From Zanthoxylum bungeanum (taxonomy: Eukaryota; Streptophyta; Magnoliopsida; Sapindales; Rutaceae), in NCBI GenBank assembly GCA_019454045.1, contig SKCR01023742.1:353501-417500 (forward strand): 64,000 nucleotides of DNA. Direction: 5' to 3'. The first letter of the stretch is position 1. Every line of letters starts with the position of its first letter. The position numbers and the translations under genes were made by a program. Below the pieces are notes generated by a model. It saw nothing but the letters and a program-made list of their open reading frames with translations, was not told where the DNA came from and did not search any database. Of this stretch, positions 48,185 to 59,145 are shown piece by piece.

Positions 48185-48199
48185 ATGGTATCTTGAGCC
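48185..48199 (+). promoter_or_regulatory. Primer-binding site of element D (divergent)
   Basis: ATGGTATCTTGAGCC follows the LTR directly. Compared with TGGTATCAGAGC it has TT in place of one A, giving the 13-base form also seen in B. Confidence 0.7.
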
Positions 48200-48227
48200 T
48201 TGAACAAGCATGAAAAAGTTAGGGTTA

Positions 48228-48940
48228 AAATTGGGTAAAACGAATTTGGGCATGTTTTGATGAAATTGTTTGTTATAGTATGCTTAAATGAGATGGAATT
48301 AATGATTGATTAGATCAATTTGAAGAAATTGTGTTTGGAACAAATTTCCCCAATTTTTTGTGTAGGCCAAAGTTGACAAAATTGGGTAAACTCAATTTGA
48401 GCATCAATTGATTAAATTGTTTAGTATAGTATGCTTGAATGAGGTTGAATTGATGTTGTGCATGATCAATTTCATGAAATTTGGTTGGATCCATTTTTCC
48501 CCAAATTTTGGGCATGACAAATTTGGGTAAACTTGATTTTGAGCATGTTTGATGAAATTGGATGATTTAGAATGCTTAAAGTATGTTTAATTGAGGATTG
48601 ATTGGATCAATTTGTTGAAAATGAGTTTGGAACAATTTTCCCCAAATTGCTTATGTTGGCCGAAAATTGAGACCCTAATATCTTGGTGAATTTTTGTTTG
48701 TTTGATCATTGGATGACTTGAAACAAGTGGGTAATGTTGAATTGAAATTTGATTGGATTGAATTTTGATTTGGAACAATTTTCCCAAATTAAAGTAGGCT
48801 TGGCCGAATTCAATTGGATATGAAATTCATTGTGTTTTTTGTATTTTGATTCATTAGATGAGTTTAATTGATTTGGGAAATGATGATTGTGGATTCAATT
48901 GGATTGAAACCGAATCGGATTGGAAAAACCCCTAATTACC
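48228..48940 (+). repeat. Degenerate tandem repeats in the D leader
   Basis: About five units of roughly 140-150 bp, starting near 48228, 48378, 48519, 48672 and 48808. Typical parts are AATTTGGGTAAA, GAGCATG, ATGCTTGAATGAG, TTGATTGGATCAATT, GGAACAATTTTCCCC and TTGGCCGAA. The first three are clearest. C (58740-59100) and B (21170-21660) have similar units. Confidence 0.65.
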
Positions 48941-50645
48941 GAGAACAAAAGCATGTAAATTGGGTTTGATTTTAATAAATTGTGTTGGACACTATTTAAT
49001 GTTAAAGTGCATGATTAATTAGGCTAATTGATGTTTTAGAAATGTTAATTGGATAATTAATTGTGTATTACACTTAGGTTAATTAATTATGGAATTTGGA
49101 ATTTTATAAGTTAATTAATTGGGCTTATTTTGGAAATTGGGCCTTAAGGTTGTAATTGGGCTTTTGGGCTTGGTTGTACCAAGTTAGGTTTAGGCCAATT
49201 TGGTTGGATCCAATTGGGCCCAAAACCGCATCCATAAAGTCCAATTATGACTTAATGGACCTTAATTATTTAATTGGGCCTAATGGGCCAAAATTAATTT
49301 AAAGGCTTATGGGGTAACTCCCGGATTGGATTTTGGTTATCAGTTTGACCCGAGTTGACCAAAAGTCCACGCCTTAAGAAATTAATTAAAAGCCCATTGG
49401 ACTTTAATTAAATAAACATTAGATGTTAATTGGGCTTTGAGACCCATTGCGATTAAATTTGGAATTTAAGTCGTAAAGGTTCATTAAATAAAGTGTAATA
49501 TTCAATTTGGAATTGAATAGTGAATTAGTATTAAATACATGTTAAATTGGATTTAATGTTGTAGTTTAATTTAATTCAAGAATTCGTACTTTCAGTACTT
49601 ATTCGCAAAACGAGTTTGACTCGAGCAAAAATCAAATCGTTGTTTGAACATTGGATGATCACTAATTATCAGATTAATTAATTGGATTAGATTGATTGAT
49701 AACATGCTTGTATGAATACATGGTTGTGATGCATGAATAATGTATATCGGATGGATATTAGTCGGGTGGGGCAATTTTGGAAATTGTGTAATAAATTTGA
49801 TTTATTAAATTGGACCTGCGTGTCCAGCCTTATCACCTCTATACTCTTGTATTCTCTTCTCACCTATTCCCCTCAATGTAAATGAGGTTTCTTTAGAAGT
49901 GTAGTGTAACGGGTAGAAGTAAATACATGTGCTAGCTTTGGAGAGAGAAAATGAGAGATTTGATCTAGGATCAATGTAAAGTATCCATCCGCATATCATT
50001 ATTATTTTATTTTCATACTCGCTTTATTATGTGTTTAGAATGCATGTTTAAGGGTGTATGATGATGAGACCTTAACAAAGATAATTAAATTGGTAGCCAA
50101 TTTGCACGCGAAAAACCCTCATCAAATATCATGCGTTTTTCCTTCCATTGAGTGATTCTTACTCAAGATCCGAGATTGGCATGGGTTGTTGGCCAAAGTC
50201 AAGCCCTTGTCCGTCGAAGATGTGTTTGAATCACGAAGGCTTTGTTCCATATCAGTGTCTTGTCCAAGTTGTGGTTTGTTGGCCAAAGTCAAGACCACTT
50301 CTTGTCCATCGACATTGATTACGAAGCTTTCCATGGTCAATGGGTCGCGCTTGACTGGGATCACTAGGTTTGTTGTGCCAAAGCCAAGGCTTAGTTGATT
50401 CAGAGGAAAAAGGTTAGGTAATACATTGGATGTATTGGCATATATAAGATATATGTTTAGGATTTGGATATCCGCCTACTGGATCTAGGAATTGGATGAG
50501 ATCCAATTGATCTTCGAGATCTACCTAGTTAATTATCATACAATTTGTTGGCCAAAGTCAAGATTGTGTGATATTTAACGGGATCCTAGCCCACTAGGAA
50601 ACACGGTTTCCCGAGTACTCGACAGAGGGTTAGAGGCTCGCCGAA
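48941..50645 (+). other. Element D leader, remainder
   Basis: It contains a cluster of TGGGCC/TGGGCT words (about 49120-49440), an AT-rich middle, and repeated TTGTTGGCCAAAGTCAAG (about 50190, 50280 and 50540). No sense-strand gene; the antisense ORF is listed separately. Confidence 0.6.
50122..50364 (-). CDS. Antisense ORF in the leader of element D (80 codons)
   Basis: From a GTG it reads IPVKRDPLTMESFVINV, then GQEVVLTLANKPQLGQD, and later GLTLANNP, so LTLANxP occurs twice. The frame is open further upstream. It matches C (57319-57531) and B (19773-19937). No transmembrane segment or known domain is visible. It is antisense to gag-pol, upstream of gag. It could be a small protein, an antisense transcript, or only a by-product of leader conservation. 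Confidence 0.4.
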   Translation of the reverse strand: MIPVKRDPLTMESFVINVDGQEVVLTLANKPQLGQDTDMEQSLRDSNTSSTDKGLTLANNPCQSRILSKNHSMEGKTHDI

Positions 50646-50659
50646 AAATAGTGGGAGGC
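50646..50659 (+). other. Leader purine motif of element D
   Basis: AAATAGTGGGAGGC, shared with B, C, E and F. Confidence 0.6.
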
Positions 50660-50979
50660 AAGAATTGAATTTGCAATACTCGTTCAATTACTCGCCATAC
50701 GCGCTCATTCAAATTATTTCGTCGTTAGATTAAATGTTAGTTGGACTAATATTTAAATTGTTGTTTTAATAATCAGTTGGACTGTATTATATTTGATTAT
50801 ATATAATTGGATTATATTAATCAATATATTTGAATTAATTAATTTCAGTTTACAGTTGATTTTATAGTTGGACTATAGTAATCAATGTAATTGAGGTTAA
50901 TTAATTTAGATTATATTTGATTATATAGTTGGACTATTATAATCATTATAATAAATAGTACCACAAATCGTTGATTAAA

Positions 50980-53890
50980 TAGTTGGACTATTAGAATCAA
51001 GATATAAAAATGAAAGATTAGTGTTTAAGACATAATCCTGGGTGAAAATGTATTTAAACGACTTTAATTTTCAAATTGGGAATAAATTTCAGGATGGTCC
51101 TGGAAAAATAATAAGTTATTTTATTTGATAAAATAACGTATTATGCCTAAGCCCAGAGTTAAGCAAATAGTAGAGCATAATCTTTGGAAGATCATGTAAT
51201 GATAACTTAAGTGCTTAATCCATTATGTTTGTCATAATTATGTTCACAGCTAGTATTAAAATTGGATTTTAGATACTTAGTGTGGTACATAAAATATATA
51301 TATTGATGTTCAGAATCTATTTTGAACAGGATACTGACTTCAATTGAGATTTATCTGCGAATTGAAAACGGGACGAAAGTCGCTGTTTTAACCGTAGATA
51401 TCTGAATTTAGGAACTACCTTCGGGTTAGTACTTAAATTTAGAAACTGTTATAATGTAGCTAGTTTGACTAGAAACATTATCTCTATATCGCGTATAACC
51501 CGCTGCGGGTGTACCTTTATATTCTAGAACACTAAAGTGTTTCATTATATAAAGATGATATTGAGATAAACACATTAGATGTGAATAACAGGATTTATAT
51601 TTTGAATATAAATAATATCTCAAATATATAACATGACAAATAAATAGCTCAAATTGATTTGATCAGTTAAGAAACTTAATTGTGGCATAGTTGTCAGGGA
51701 CACTGATAAACAAGAATCGTATATCCGCACTTTTGAAGAGCGGATACCAGGACTGATTTGATTCCATTCAAATAAAGTCTACGAATCTAGTCTATTTGGG
51801 CAAAGTGCCTAAAACACTATTTACTTGGTAAAAGTGTAAATGCCACCGATCTGTTAGCCCTACTTCATAGTGAAGCAAGTGGGCCCATGTCTAGCTAGGC
51901 TAGATATGGATATGAATATTTCGTGACCTGTACGGATGTGGCATCGCGTATGGTTATGTGTTTCTTTTGAAACACAAATCGGAAACTTTTAGAGTTTCGA
52001 CACGAAATAGACAAATAGATCGGCTAAAGTATTAAACCGTCACGGTAAGACCGTAATGAATAATACTTAAACAATAAGTTTCTAGTATATTTGAAAGAGT
52101 ATAATATTCTTTCAAATAAGGACTCCTCCCGGAACACGTCAGTTTGATGGTGTGTCCGAACAGATTAACCGAATTTTGTTAGACATGATAAGGTTAATCA
52201 CGAGTCGCTCTGAGCTACCATTTCCTTCGACGGATATGCTAAACAGTGCAAGAACTTATTTTGAATAAGGTTCCATAAAATCTGTTTGACAGATTACATA
52301 TTAGATATGAACGGGAAAGAAACCGGGTTTCTCATTCCTGATAATTTGGGTATGCTAGGCATATGTTTGGATGATACCAAACTAAAACCCAAATAGGATA
52401 AGTGCCAAATGTAGGTCATCCTAGGGATACCGTAAGTATTGTACTTATACACCTCACAAGAGAACAATTAGATTGTTGCTCACCATACGTTTTTCCTGAT
52501 AGGAATACCGATATGCAGTGGTAAGTGGGAGGATAGTATAACTCGATGGAAATCGGAGTAATACTGTTCAAGGCACCGAATCTTAATGGAACACAAATAG
52601 TTCATCAAGGATGAGACTATTACCATTAATCTTCGAATACACAAACCGCGTAAGTCGGACAGAGTCGGAAAACAACCTGGGGTATGGGTTTCTGATCTAA
52701 CCTTATAAAGATGTGAATCTTATTGAGGAATACCAACTGACTACGTATGAGGAAGTGATACAAGATATCAACTCCCCAATTATGGCAAAGTGCCATATAA
52801 TCCGAAATGGATTCCATGTATATCAACCAGTTTGGATACTAGTTGATGTACCACAAGGCATTGTGCCTAATGGTACTTAAAAGTCTTCTAGGAAGACATA
52901 CATGGATGGCAACATACCAACGTATAAAGCAAGGCTTTAACGGAAAGGTATCGTTATCAACATTGTGTTGATTACGATTCAACCTTTTACCTGTTGCCAC
53001 GGTAAATCCATTTGGATAATGCTTGTTATTCGATCCATGATTGGATTGAAGCAAGCATTAGGTTCTTGGAATTATCGTTTTGATATAATCATAATGATGT
53101 ATGATTTAATTCAAAACGAAAATATTCTAGTGTATATATAAGAAGGTTAGTGGGAGCGCACTGACAGTGGCTGTCCTATAAAATAATGATAATACGTCAT
53201 TTCTTGGAAATGATATTCCCATAAAATAAATATCGGCGAAAGCTTGGCTTTCGAAATACTCTCCTAGAAACCGTACATTGAAAATGTACAACACCTGGTG
53301 TATCATACTCTTTGAGCATATGGATTCACAAACAGGGCAATCCGAGTGATAGTCACTGGATTAATGTTAAAAACATCCATTAGTATCTTAGAGAACTAAG
53401 GATGCTGTCTTAGTCTATGGAGAAGGAGAACTTGAAGTGACTGGGATCACTGTAGCAAGTTTCCTATAACTGATAAAGACGACTAAAAGTCGCAAACGGT
53501 ACTATATAGTTTGAATAACGGAACAGTGAGCTGGAAATCTTCCGAGCAAGATTCTGTTTCCGAATAAACAACAAATACGGATTATTGCTGCAGCTGAGGC
53601 AGCAATAGAAGCTATTTGGGTCGATAATAAATCTAATTAGATTAGATATAGTTCTGTTAGTGGCTGAGCTAGGCGTCAGCACAGACTAAGGAATTAAAGG
53701 TCTCATCGACGATCCAGATATATACTTCTATATTCATCTGATTCGTTCGGATCATACATCGTGGCGATGTGATGATCATGTAAATCGCATCGGATGATAA
53801 TCATGCAAATCCGCTGACGAAAACCTTTTCTCAGCAGTTTGAGCCAACCGTACATAGTTCGGGTGTTAGACACTCGAGTGACTGGCTATG
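50980..53890 (+). pseudogene. pol: Element D degenerate gag-pol
   Basis: It aligns along its length with pol of C and best with B. Visible blocks include the integrase/linker zone at 51590-52100, GTGTGTCCGAAC (the NGVSERR region) near 52150, RT near 53150-53210, the deletion join at 53273-53289, RNase H near 53340-53480, and the AEAA block near 53590. Stops are frequent. Several places where C has imperfect palindromes are perfect here (53163-53175, 53197-53213, 53237-53253). Confidence 0.7.
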
Positions 53891-53894
53891 TGCC

Positions 53895-53905
53895 AAGTGG
53901 GAGAT
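53895..53905 (+). promoter_or_regulatory. Polypurine tract of element D
   Basis: AAGTGGGAGAT directly before the 3' LTR. Confidence 0.85.
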
Positions 53906-56009
53906 TGTTGGATAATATGACCCATAGCGTCACTATTTGTACAGATCATGGTGTTGTTGTACAAATTAACTATGTGACAAAGGAGATTGCACTCTTATCA
54001 TTTGTGATTAGATCACCTTAGATATATAAATGATGAGAGGTCCCTATGATTTGTTCCTGGACGGAGAATGATATGAGACAGTATCAGTCCACGTAGGATA
54101 AATCATTAAATATCCCTAGTCGTAGTATTATCGAGACAGGACATCGATAATGCGGAATAGGCTAGTATTGCACTTGTGCGCGTTGTGAGGGCACAACGGC
54201 ATAGTTCTCATATATTTAAGTATTGGATACTTATGCAAGTGCGATAGGAGGTTGTGTTTCACCGATGGTACGGGAACAGCTTCGCTCTGGATAGACCCCT
54301 CGGAATCCCATTGGTATTATGACTATGTGTCTATGGGAGTCCGACATCAGGGTAGGTGTATTTGGTCTTAACCTGAGACTTGCACCGCTAATACTTACGA
54401 TAATCGGTAGACTTTGGTCTTGGTGGTACAGGGCTTTAACCGGTTCTGCGTACACCACTTCTGGGTTTATCAGAGAGTCGTAGTGTATTGGGTGTGATGT
54501 CAAGACGGAAGTATCACTTCAGTCATAGTGGAGATGATGTCACGCAGGATACGGTACTAGTGCTCTTGAGTGATGCGCATCCAATCATGATATTATGACC
54601 AGGTCATGAATATCTGATTATAGAGACTAGTTACCAGACATCCGACATGTGCTTCGGACGGGGCAGACACTTATCCAGCCCCAGCCCTAGCACGTGACTA
54701 TCCGATACTGGGCCGATATACACAATACTACGGTATACTACGCTTGATACAGATCTATATATTCCTGTAAGAATATTTCTGGAGAATTGGGTAGGCATGG
54801 CGCTTTGCTAGAAGCCAACCTTGTCTTGTAAATCGGTATAACGGTATAATAGTACGAGGTACTTACGTGTTCGGATAGTCCGACGACCGTATTTACTGCC
54901 AACATATCCGGAGATCTCATGGGTCGCTTCCCAAAGATTCACCGATGATGTATGACTCGCACTATGATTAATCTGGGATTAATTAGTAGAGAGAAGATTA
55001 ATTTCTAGAGAGAGAAAATTAATCTGGGATTAATTGGGAGATATTTTATCTGGGATAAAATATTAATTAAAGAGAGAGAACGATTAATTTGGAATTAATC
55101 GATAAAATAATATATTCGATATATTATAAGAAATTAGATTTCGACGCGGAATTGAAATTAGATTTTAATTCGGGCGAACGAATTAATTTAGAATTAATTC
55201 GTTAGCGACGTGAATAGTGAATTCGCTAGGCGTAATCATTTAATTACGACGCGACGGAAAATTCGTTAATTTGGAATTAGCGAACCCGAGCCCGAGAGTG
55301 ATTGCGAGCGCATTCGCATTTCGAATTCGAGCGCGGCACGCAAGTCACATCAAGCGTCAAATCGCTAGTCGCATCAATGTCAAATCACTTGTCACTTTGA
55401 GTGAGTGATGTGACATGTTGATTGATTTGAGTGATTGATGTGAATAGTGATATGGTTGTTGAAAAGCATTAATTGCTTTTGCTTTTTGACTTTTGATAAA
55501 TATATAATTGATTTATGTAATTTGTTTTGTTTTTGGAAAATAAAATAAATATATAAACTAAAATCATTTTCTCTCTCTCTCTCACCACACTCATGCACGT
55601 CTCTTTTTCCTCCTTTTTTTCTTCCTCTTCTCACGGCTTCAAGCCGATTTCTTCACAAAAATCTTCTGGTTTGACCGAAATTTTGAGAAGCATGAAGAAG
55701 AGTAGTGCTAGCAACACATGGGTTATATTATGGTGATAGGGAAACGATTTATGAGCATGGAAAAGCTTGAAGCTTGGAGCTTCAATGGTGATGACCATGG
55801 CCGAATCTTGGAGGTCAAAAAAACAGTCAAACCGCACAGCCCACTGCAAGGAGAAGCCTGCCGTGACCTTGAAGAGGAGAAAAAGCTTGTGTTTTTGGCA
55901 TCATCAAACCATCATTGTGAGTATATGTTTCCGCCATTATTCCTTGATGTATTCATGCGATTTTATGCTTGTTTTGGATGATTCTTGGGACCTAATTAGG
56001 AACTCAACA
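53906..56009 (+). repeat. Element D 3' LTR
   Basis: A 2104-bp LTR near-identical to 46031-48184 without the poly-T insertion. Confidence 0.9.
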
Positions 56010-56014
56010 ATGAG
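56010..56014. repeat. Right target-site duplication ATGAG of element D
   Basis: Identical to 46026-46030; the protease region of element C resumes after it. Confidence 0.9.
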
Positions 56015-56936
56015 TTCCACAACCAGAATCAAAAATCCAATTTTTAAAACTAGTAGTAGACATGTTTCTTTCTATAACAAACATACCTGAAGCCGGTGCC
56101 TTGCCCGCTTTGATTTCCTTCATGTGTACCTTGTACTCGCGGTAGTCACGCTTCCAGTGACCCCGCTTGCCGCACTGGAGACATACATCTTGGGATTTGT
56201 CCTTAGGTTTCCCAGAACCCTTTGACGATTTGGCATTGCCCTTCTTCTTATGCTTCTTCTTCTTGACACCTCCAGTCGCCTTGGGCCAAGCCCTCGGAGT
56301 TTGAGATGTTGAAGCAAAGTGCGCCTCGCGATTTTTGCCCTTAAGGAGCTCTTTTTCTGCTTCGCGCAAAGTGGACATCAACTCTCCAAGAGTTTGGTCT
56401 TGGTTCAACATGTTGTAGTGCATGATGAACCCACTCCAATTTTCGGGGAGAGACTGTAGGATCAAATCTACTGAAGTCTCAGCCTCGAAGACGATGCCCA
56501 TCTGTCCGAGTTGCTCAATGTCAGCAATCATCTGTGACACATGGTGCTCAACAGACGTACCTTCTGACATGCGAGCGCAGAAGAGCTTCTTCTGCAACTA
56601 ATATCTTTGTGATCTTAGATTAGATCGGTGAAGATCATGCAACTTTGCCATCATCTCATAGAGATCCAATCCATTGTTTTGACGATGAAATTGTGGAGTC
56701 ATAGCGGCAAGCATTACTGATTGAGCAGTCGCGTTGTCATCACTATGAGTTTTCCAAAGCTCTAGCTCAAGAAACTGATCAGGTCGGGGCTTAGGCCCAA
56801 GAGGTCTCTCTATAGTGTAGAGTAACTTCTCGGATCCCAGAACAATTCTGAGATTCATATCCCAGTCTTGAAAGTTTATGCCATTAAAGACATTATCGTC
56901 CATGACAATATCCCTAATACTTAACTTTCCTGTCAT
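56015..56936 (-). pseudogene. gag: Element C gag and start of protease
   Basis: The ATG at 56934-56936 opens a frame (MTGKLSIRDIV) that is intact to the protease except for one TAG at 56598-56600, where E has GAG (Glu). Capsid core LILQSLPENWSGFIM, a lysine-rich stretch, an intact zinc knuckle (CLQCGKRGHWKRDC) and the protease start FDSGCGTH are all present; then element D interrupts. With about 300 codons before the interruption it has the usual size for copia gag plus the protease start. Confidence 0.9.
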
Positions 56937-59131
56937 CTTAACCGCAATAGTCCAACTATTCGATTAACGATGTATGGGTACAGTCTAACTGTTACAAGAA
57001 AAATAATAATATATTAGTCCAACTAATAAAATAATTGACAAAATAATTTGAAAGCGCGTAAAGCTAAGCATTTGAACGAAATTGCAAATTCAATACTAGC
57101 CTCCCACTATTTTTTGGCGAGCCTCTAACCCTTTGTTGAGTACTCGGGAAACCTAGTTTCCTAGTGGGCTAGGATCCCGTTAAATAACACACAACCTTGA
57201 CTTTGGCCAACAAGCTGTATGATATTTAACTAGGTAGATCTCTAAGATCAATTGGATCTCATCCAATTCCTAGATCCGGTAGGCGGACCTCCAAGTTCGA
57301 AACATATATACAATATATATGCCAATATATCCAATATATTTTCCTTACCTCTTTCCTCTGAATCAACTAAGCATTGGCATTGGTATAACAAGCTTAGTGA
57401 TTCCAGTTAAGCGGAACCCATTGACTTTGGAAAGCTTCGTAATCGATGTCGATGGACAAGAAGTGATCTTGACTTTGGCCAAAAAATCACAACTTGGACA
57501 AGACATACGATATGGAACAAAGCCTTCATGATTCAAACACATCCACGATGGACAAAGGTCTTGACTTTGGCCAACAAACCAGTGCCAATCTTGGATCTTG
57601 AGTAAGAATCACTCAATGGAAGGAAAACGCTTAATATTTATGGAGGGTTTTTCGCGTAAATTGGCAACCAATTTATTATCTTTGTTAGGTCTCATCATAC
57701 ACCTTTAAGCATGCATTCTAAAAGCATAATAAGGCGTGGTAAATAAATTAATAATGATATGCGGATGGATATCTCACAGATTGTTCTTAGAACAAATCAC
57801 TCATTTTCCTCTCCCTGACTAGCACTATTCTAACTTCTACCCAATTACATAATACAATTAAAGAAACCTCATTAACATTGAGGGGAATTAGATGAGAAGA
57901 GAATTACAAACAATCAAGAGAGATAAGGCTGGACACGCAGGTCCAATTTAATAAATTATAAATTTACAACAATTTCCAAAATTGCCCTTTCCCTTCTAAT
58001 ATCCATCCGATATACATTATTCATTCAACACATCCATGTATTCACATAAAGCATGTTATTCAATCAATCTAATCCAATTAATTAATCTTTGAATAAAGTG
58101 ATCATCCAATGTTCAAACAACGATTTGATTTGCGCGAGTCCAACTCGTTTAGGAATAAGTACTCAAAGTATGAATTCTTGAATTATATCGAACTACAATT
58201 TAAATCTAATTTAATTCGTATTCAATACTAATTTCATATTTAATTCCAAATTAAATAACTACACTTTTTAATGTGCCTCTACGACTTAGATTCCAAATCT
58301 AATCTAAATGGGTCTCAAAGCCCAATTAACATCCAATGTCATTTAATTAAAGTCCAATGGGCTTTCAATTAATTTCTTAAGGCATAGACTTTGGTCAATA
58401 TGGGTCAAACCCAAATACCAAAGCCCAATTAAGGAATCACCCTATTTGCCAAGAAACCAATTTCAGCCCATAAGGCCCAATTAAACATAAAAGGCCCATT
58501 TGTTCTATTTGGACTTAATGGAATGATTTAGGCCCAATTTGGTTCCAATCCAATTGACCTAAACCAACTTGGCCCAGCCAAGCCCATTAGGCCCAAATAC
58601 AACATTTAAAGCCCAATTCTAAATTAAGTCCAATTAATCAAATTCTAAAATTCCAAATCTCATAATTTAATTAATTAAAGTGTATTGCATTAATTAATTA
58701 TCTAAATTAACATTTCCAAAAATCAATTTAATTAATTAATCATGCTTTAATTTGTTCAACACATGTCCAACATTATTGAAACAAAAAATCAACTCATTTC
58801 ATGCTTTGATGCTCACGGCATTTGTAGGGATTTTTGTCCGATTCCAATTTCAATCCGATTGAATCTTAAATCATTATTTCCCAAGTCTTTAAACATATCC
58901 AATGGTCTTAAAACAAAAAATACCATGACATTTGGGCATATCATCTATTCGGCCAAGCCAAAGTAATTGGGGAAAATTAATCCAATTCAATTTTTGTCGA
59001 ATTGATCATGCATAACTCCAAGTTATTAACATACAAGCATACTCAAACAAATAATTCGATCAAAACATGCTCAAATAAAATTTACCCAAATTTTAGTGTA
59101 TTAACCCTAAGTTCAATTTCATGCTCATCAA
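56937..59131 (-). other. Element C 5' leader
   Basis: A 2.2 kb untranslated region. It contains GCCTCCCACTATTT (57099-57112), three CTTGACTTTGGCCAA words (about 57196, 57468 and 57560), the antisense ORF, a cluster of GCCCA/GGCCCA words (about 58430-58620) and degenerate repeats towards the PBS. This leader is unusually long for a copia element. Confidence 0.65.
57319..57531 (+). CDS. Antisense ORF in the leader of element C (70 codons)
   Basis: ATG start (MPIYPIYFPYLFPLNQLS), then LVIPVKRNP, SFVIDVDGQEVILTLA and QLGQD. The core matches D and B. A one-base difference after QLGQD shifts the frame and ends the ORF earlier than in D. The only copy of the three with an ATG in frame with the core. 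Function unknown. Confidence 0.4.
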   Translation: MPIYPIYFPYLFPLNQLSIGIGITSLVIPVKRNPLTLESFVIDVDGQEVILTLAKKSQLGQDIRYGTKPS

Positions 59132-59145
59132 GGCTCTGATACCAT
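59132..59145 (-). promoter_or_regulatory. Primer-binding site of element C
   Basis: The minus strand reads ATGGTATCAGAGCC, an exact initiator-Met match. Confidence 0.85.

Larger units (their letters stand above)
46031..56009 (+). mobile_element. Element D: non-autonomous copia, plus strand, nested in C
   Basis: 5' LTR 46031-48184, PBS, long leader, decayed gag-pol, polypurine tract and 3' LTR 53906-56009, flanked by ATGAG. The LTRs are almost identical apart from one poly-T insertion and small indels, so it is young. It belongs to the same family as B (shared pol deletion, leader and LTR start) but points the other way. Confidence 0.9.

Noticed and set aside
51593..51613. Perfect hairpin ATTTATATT-TTG-AATATAAAT in D, considered as evidence of palindrome perfection
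   Set aside because: The same palindrome is present in the better-kept element E, where it encodes YILNIN, so it is ancestral coding sequence.
53759..53771. Perfect hairpin CATCG-TGG-CGATG in D
   Set aside because: It is also present in C as coding sequence (HRGDV), so it does not count as newly perfected.
55718..56090. 87- and 107-codon ORFs at the end of the D 3' LTR
   Set aside because: They overlap in different frames; the longer one crosses the insertion boundary into antisense gag of C, and a small indel breaks them in the 5' LTR.
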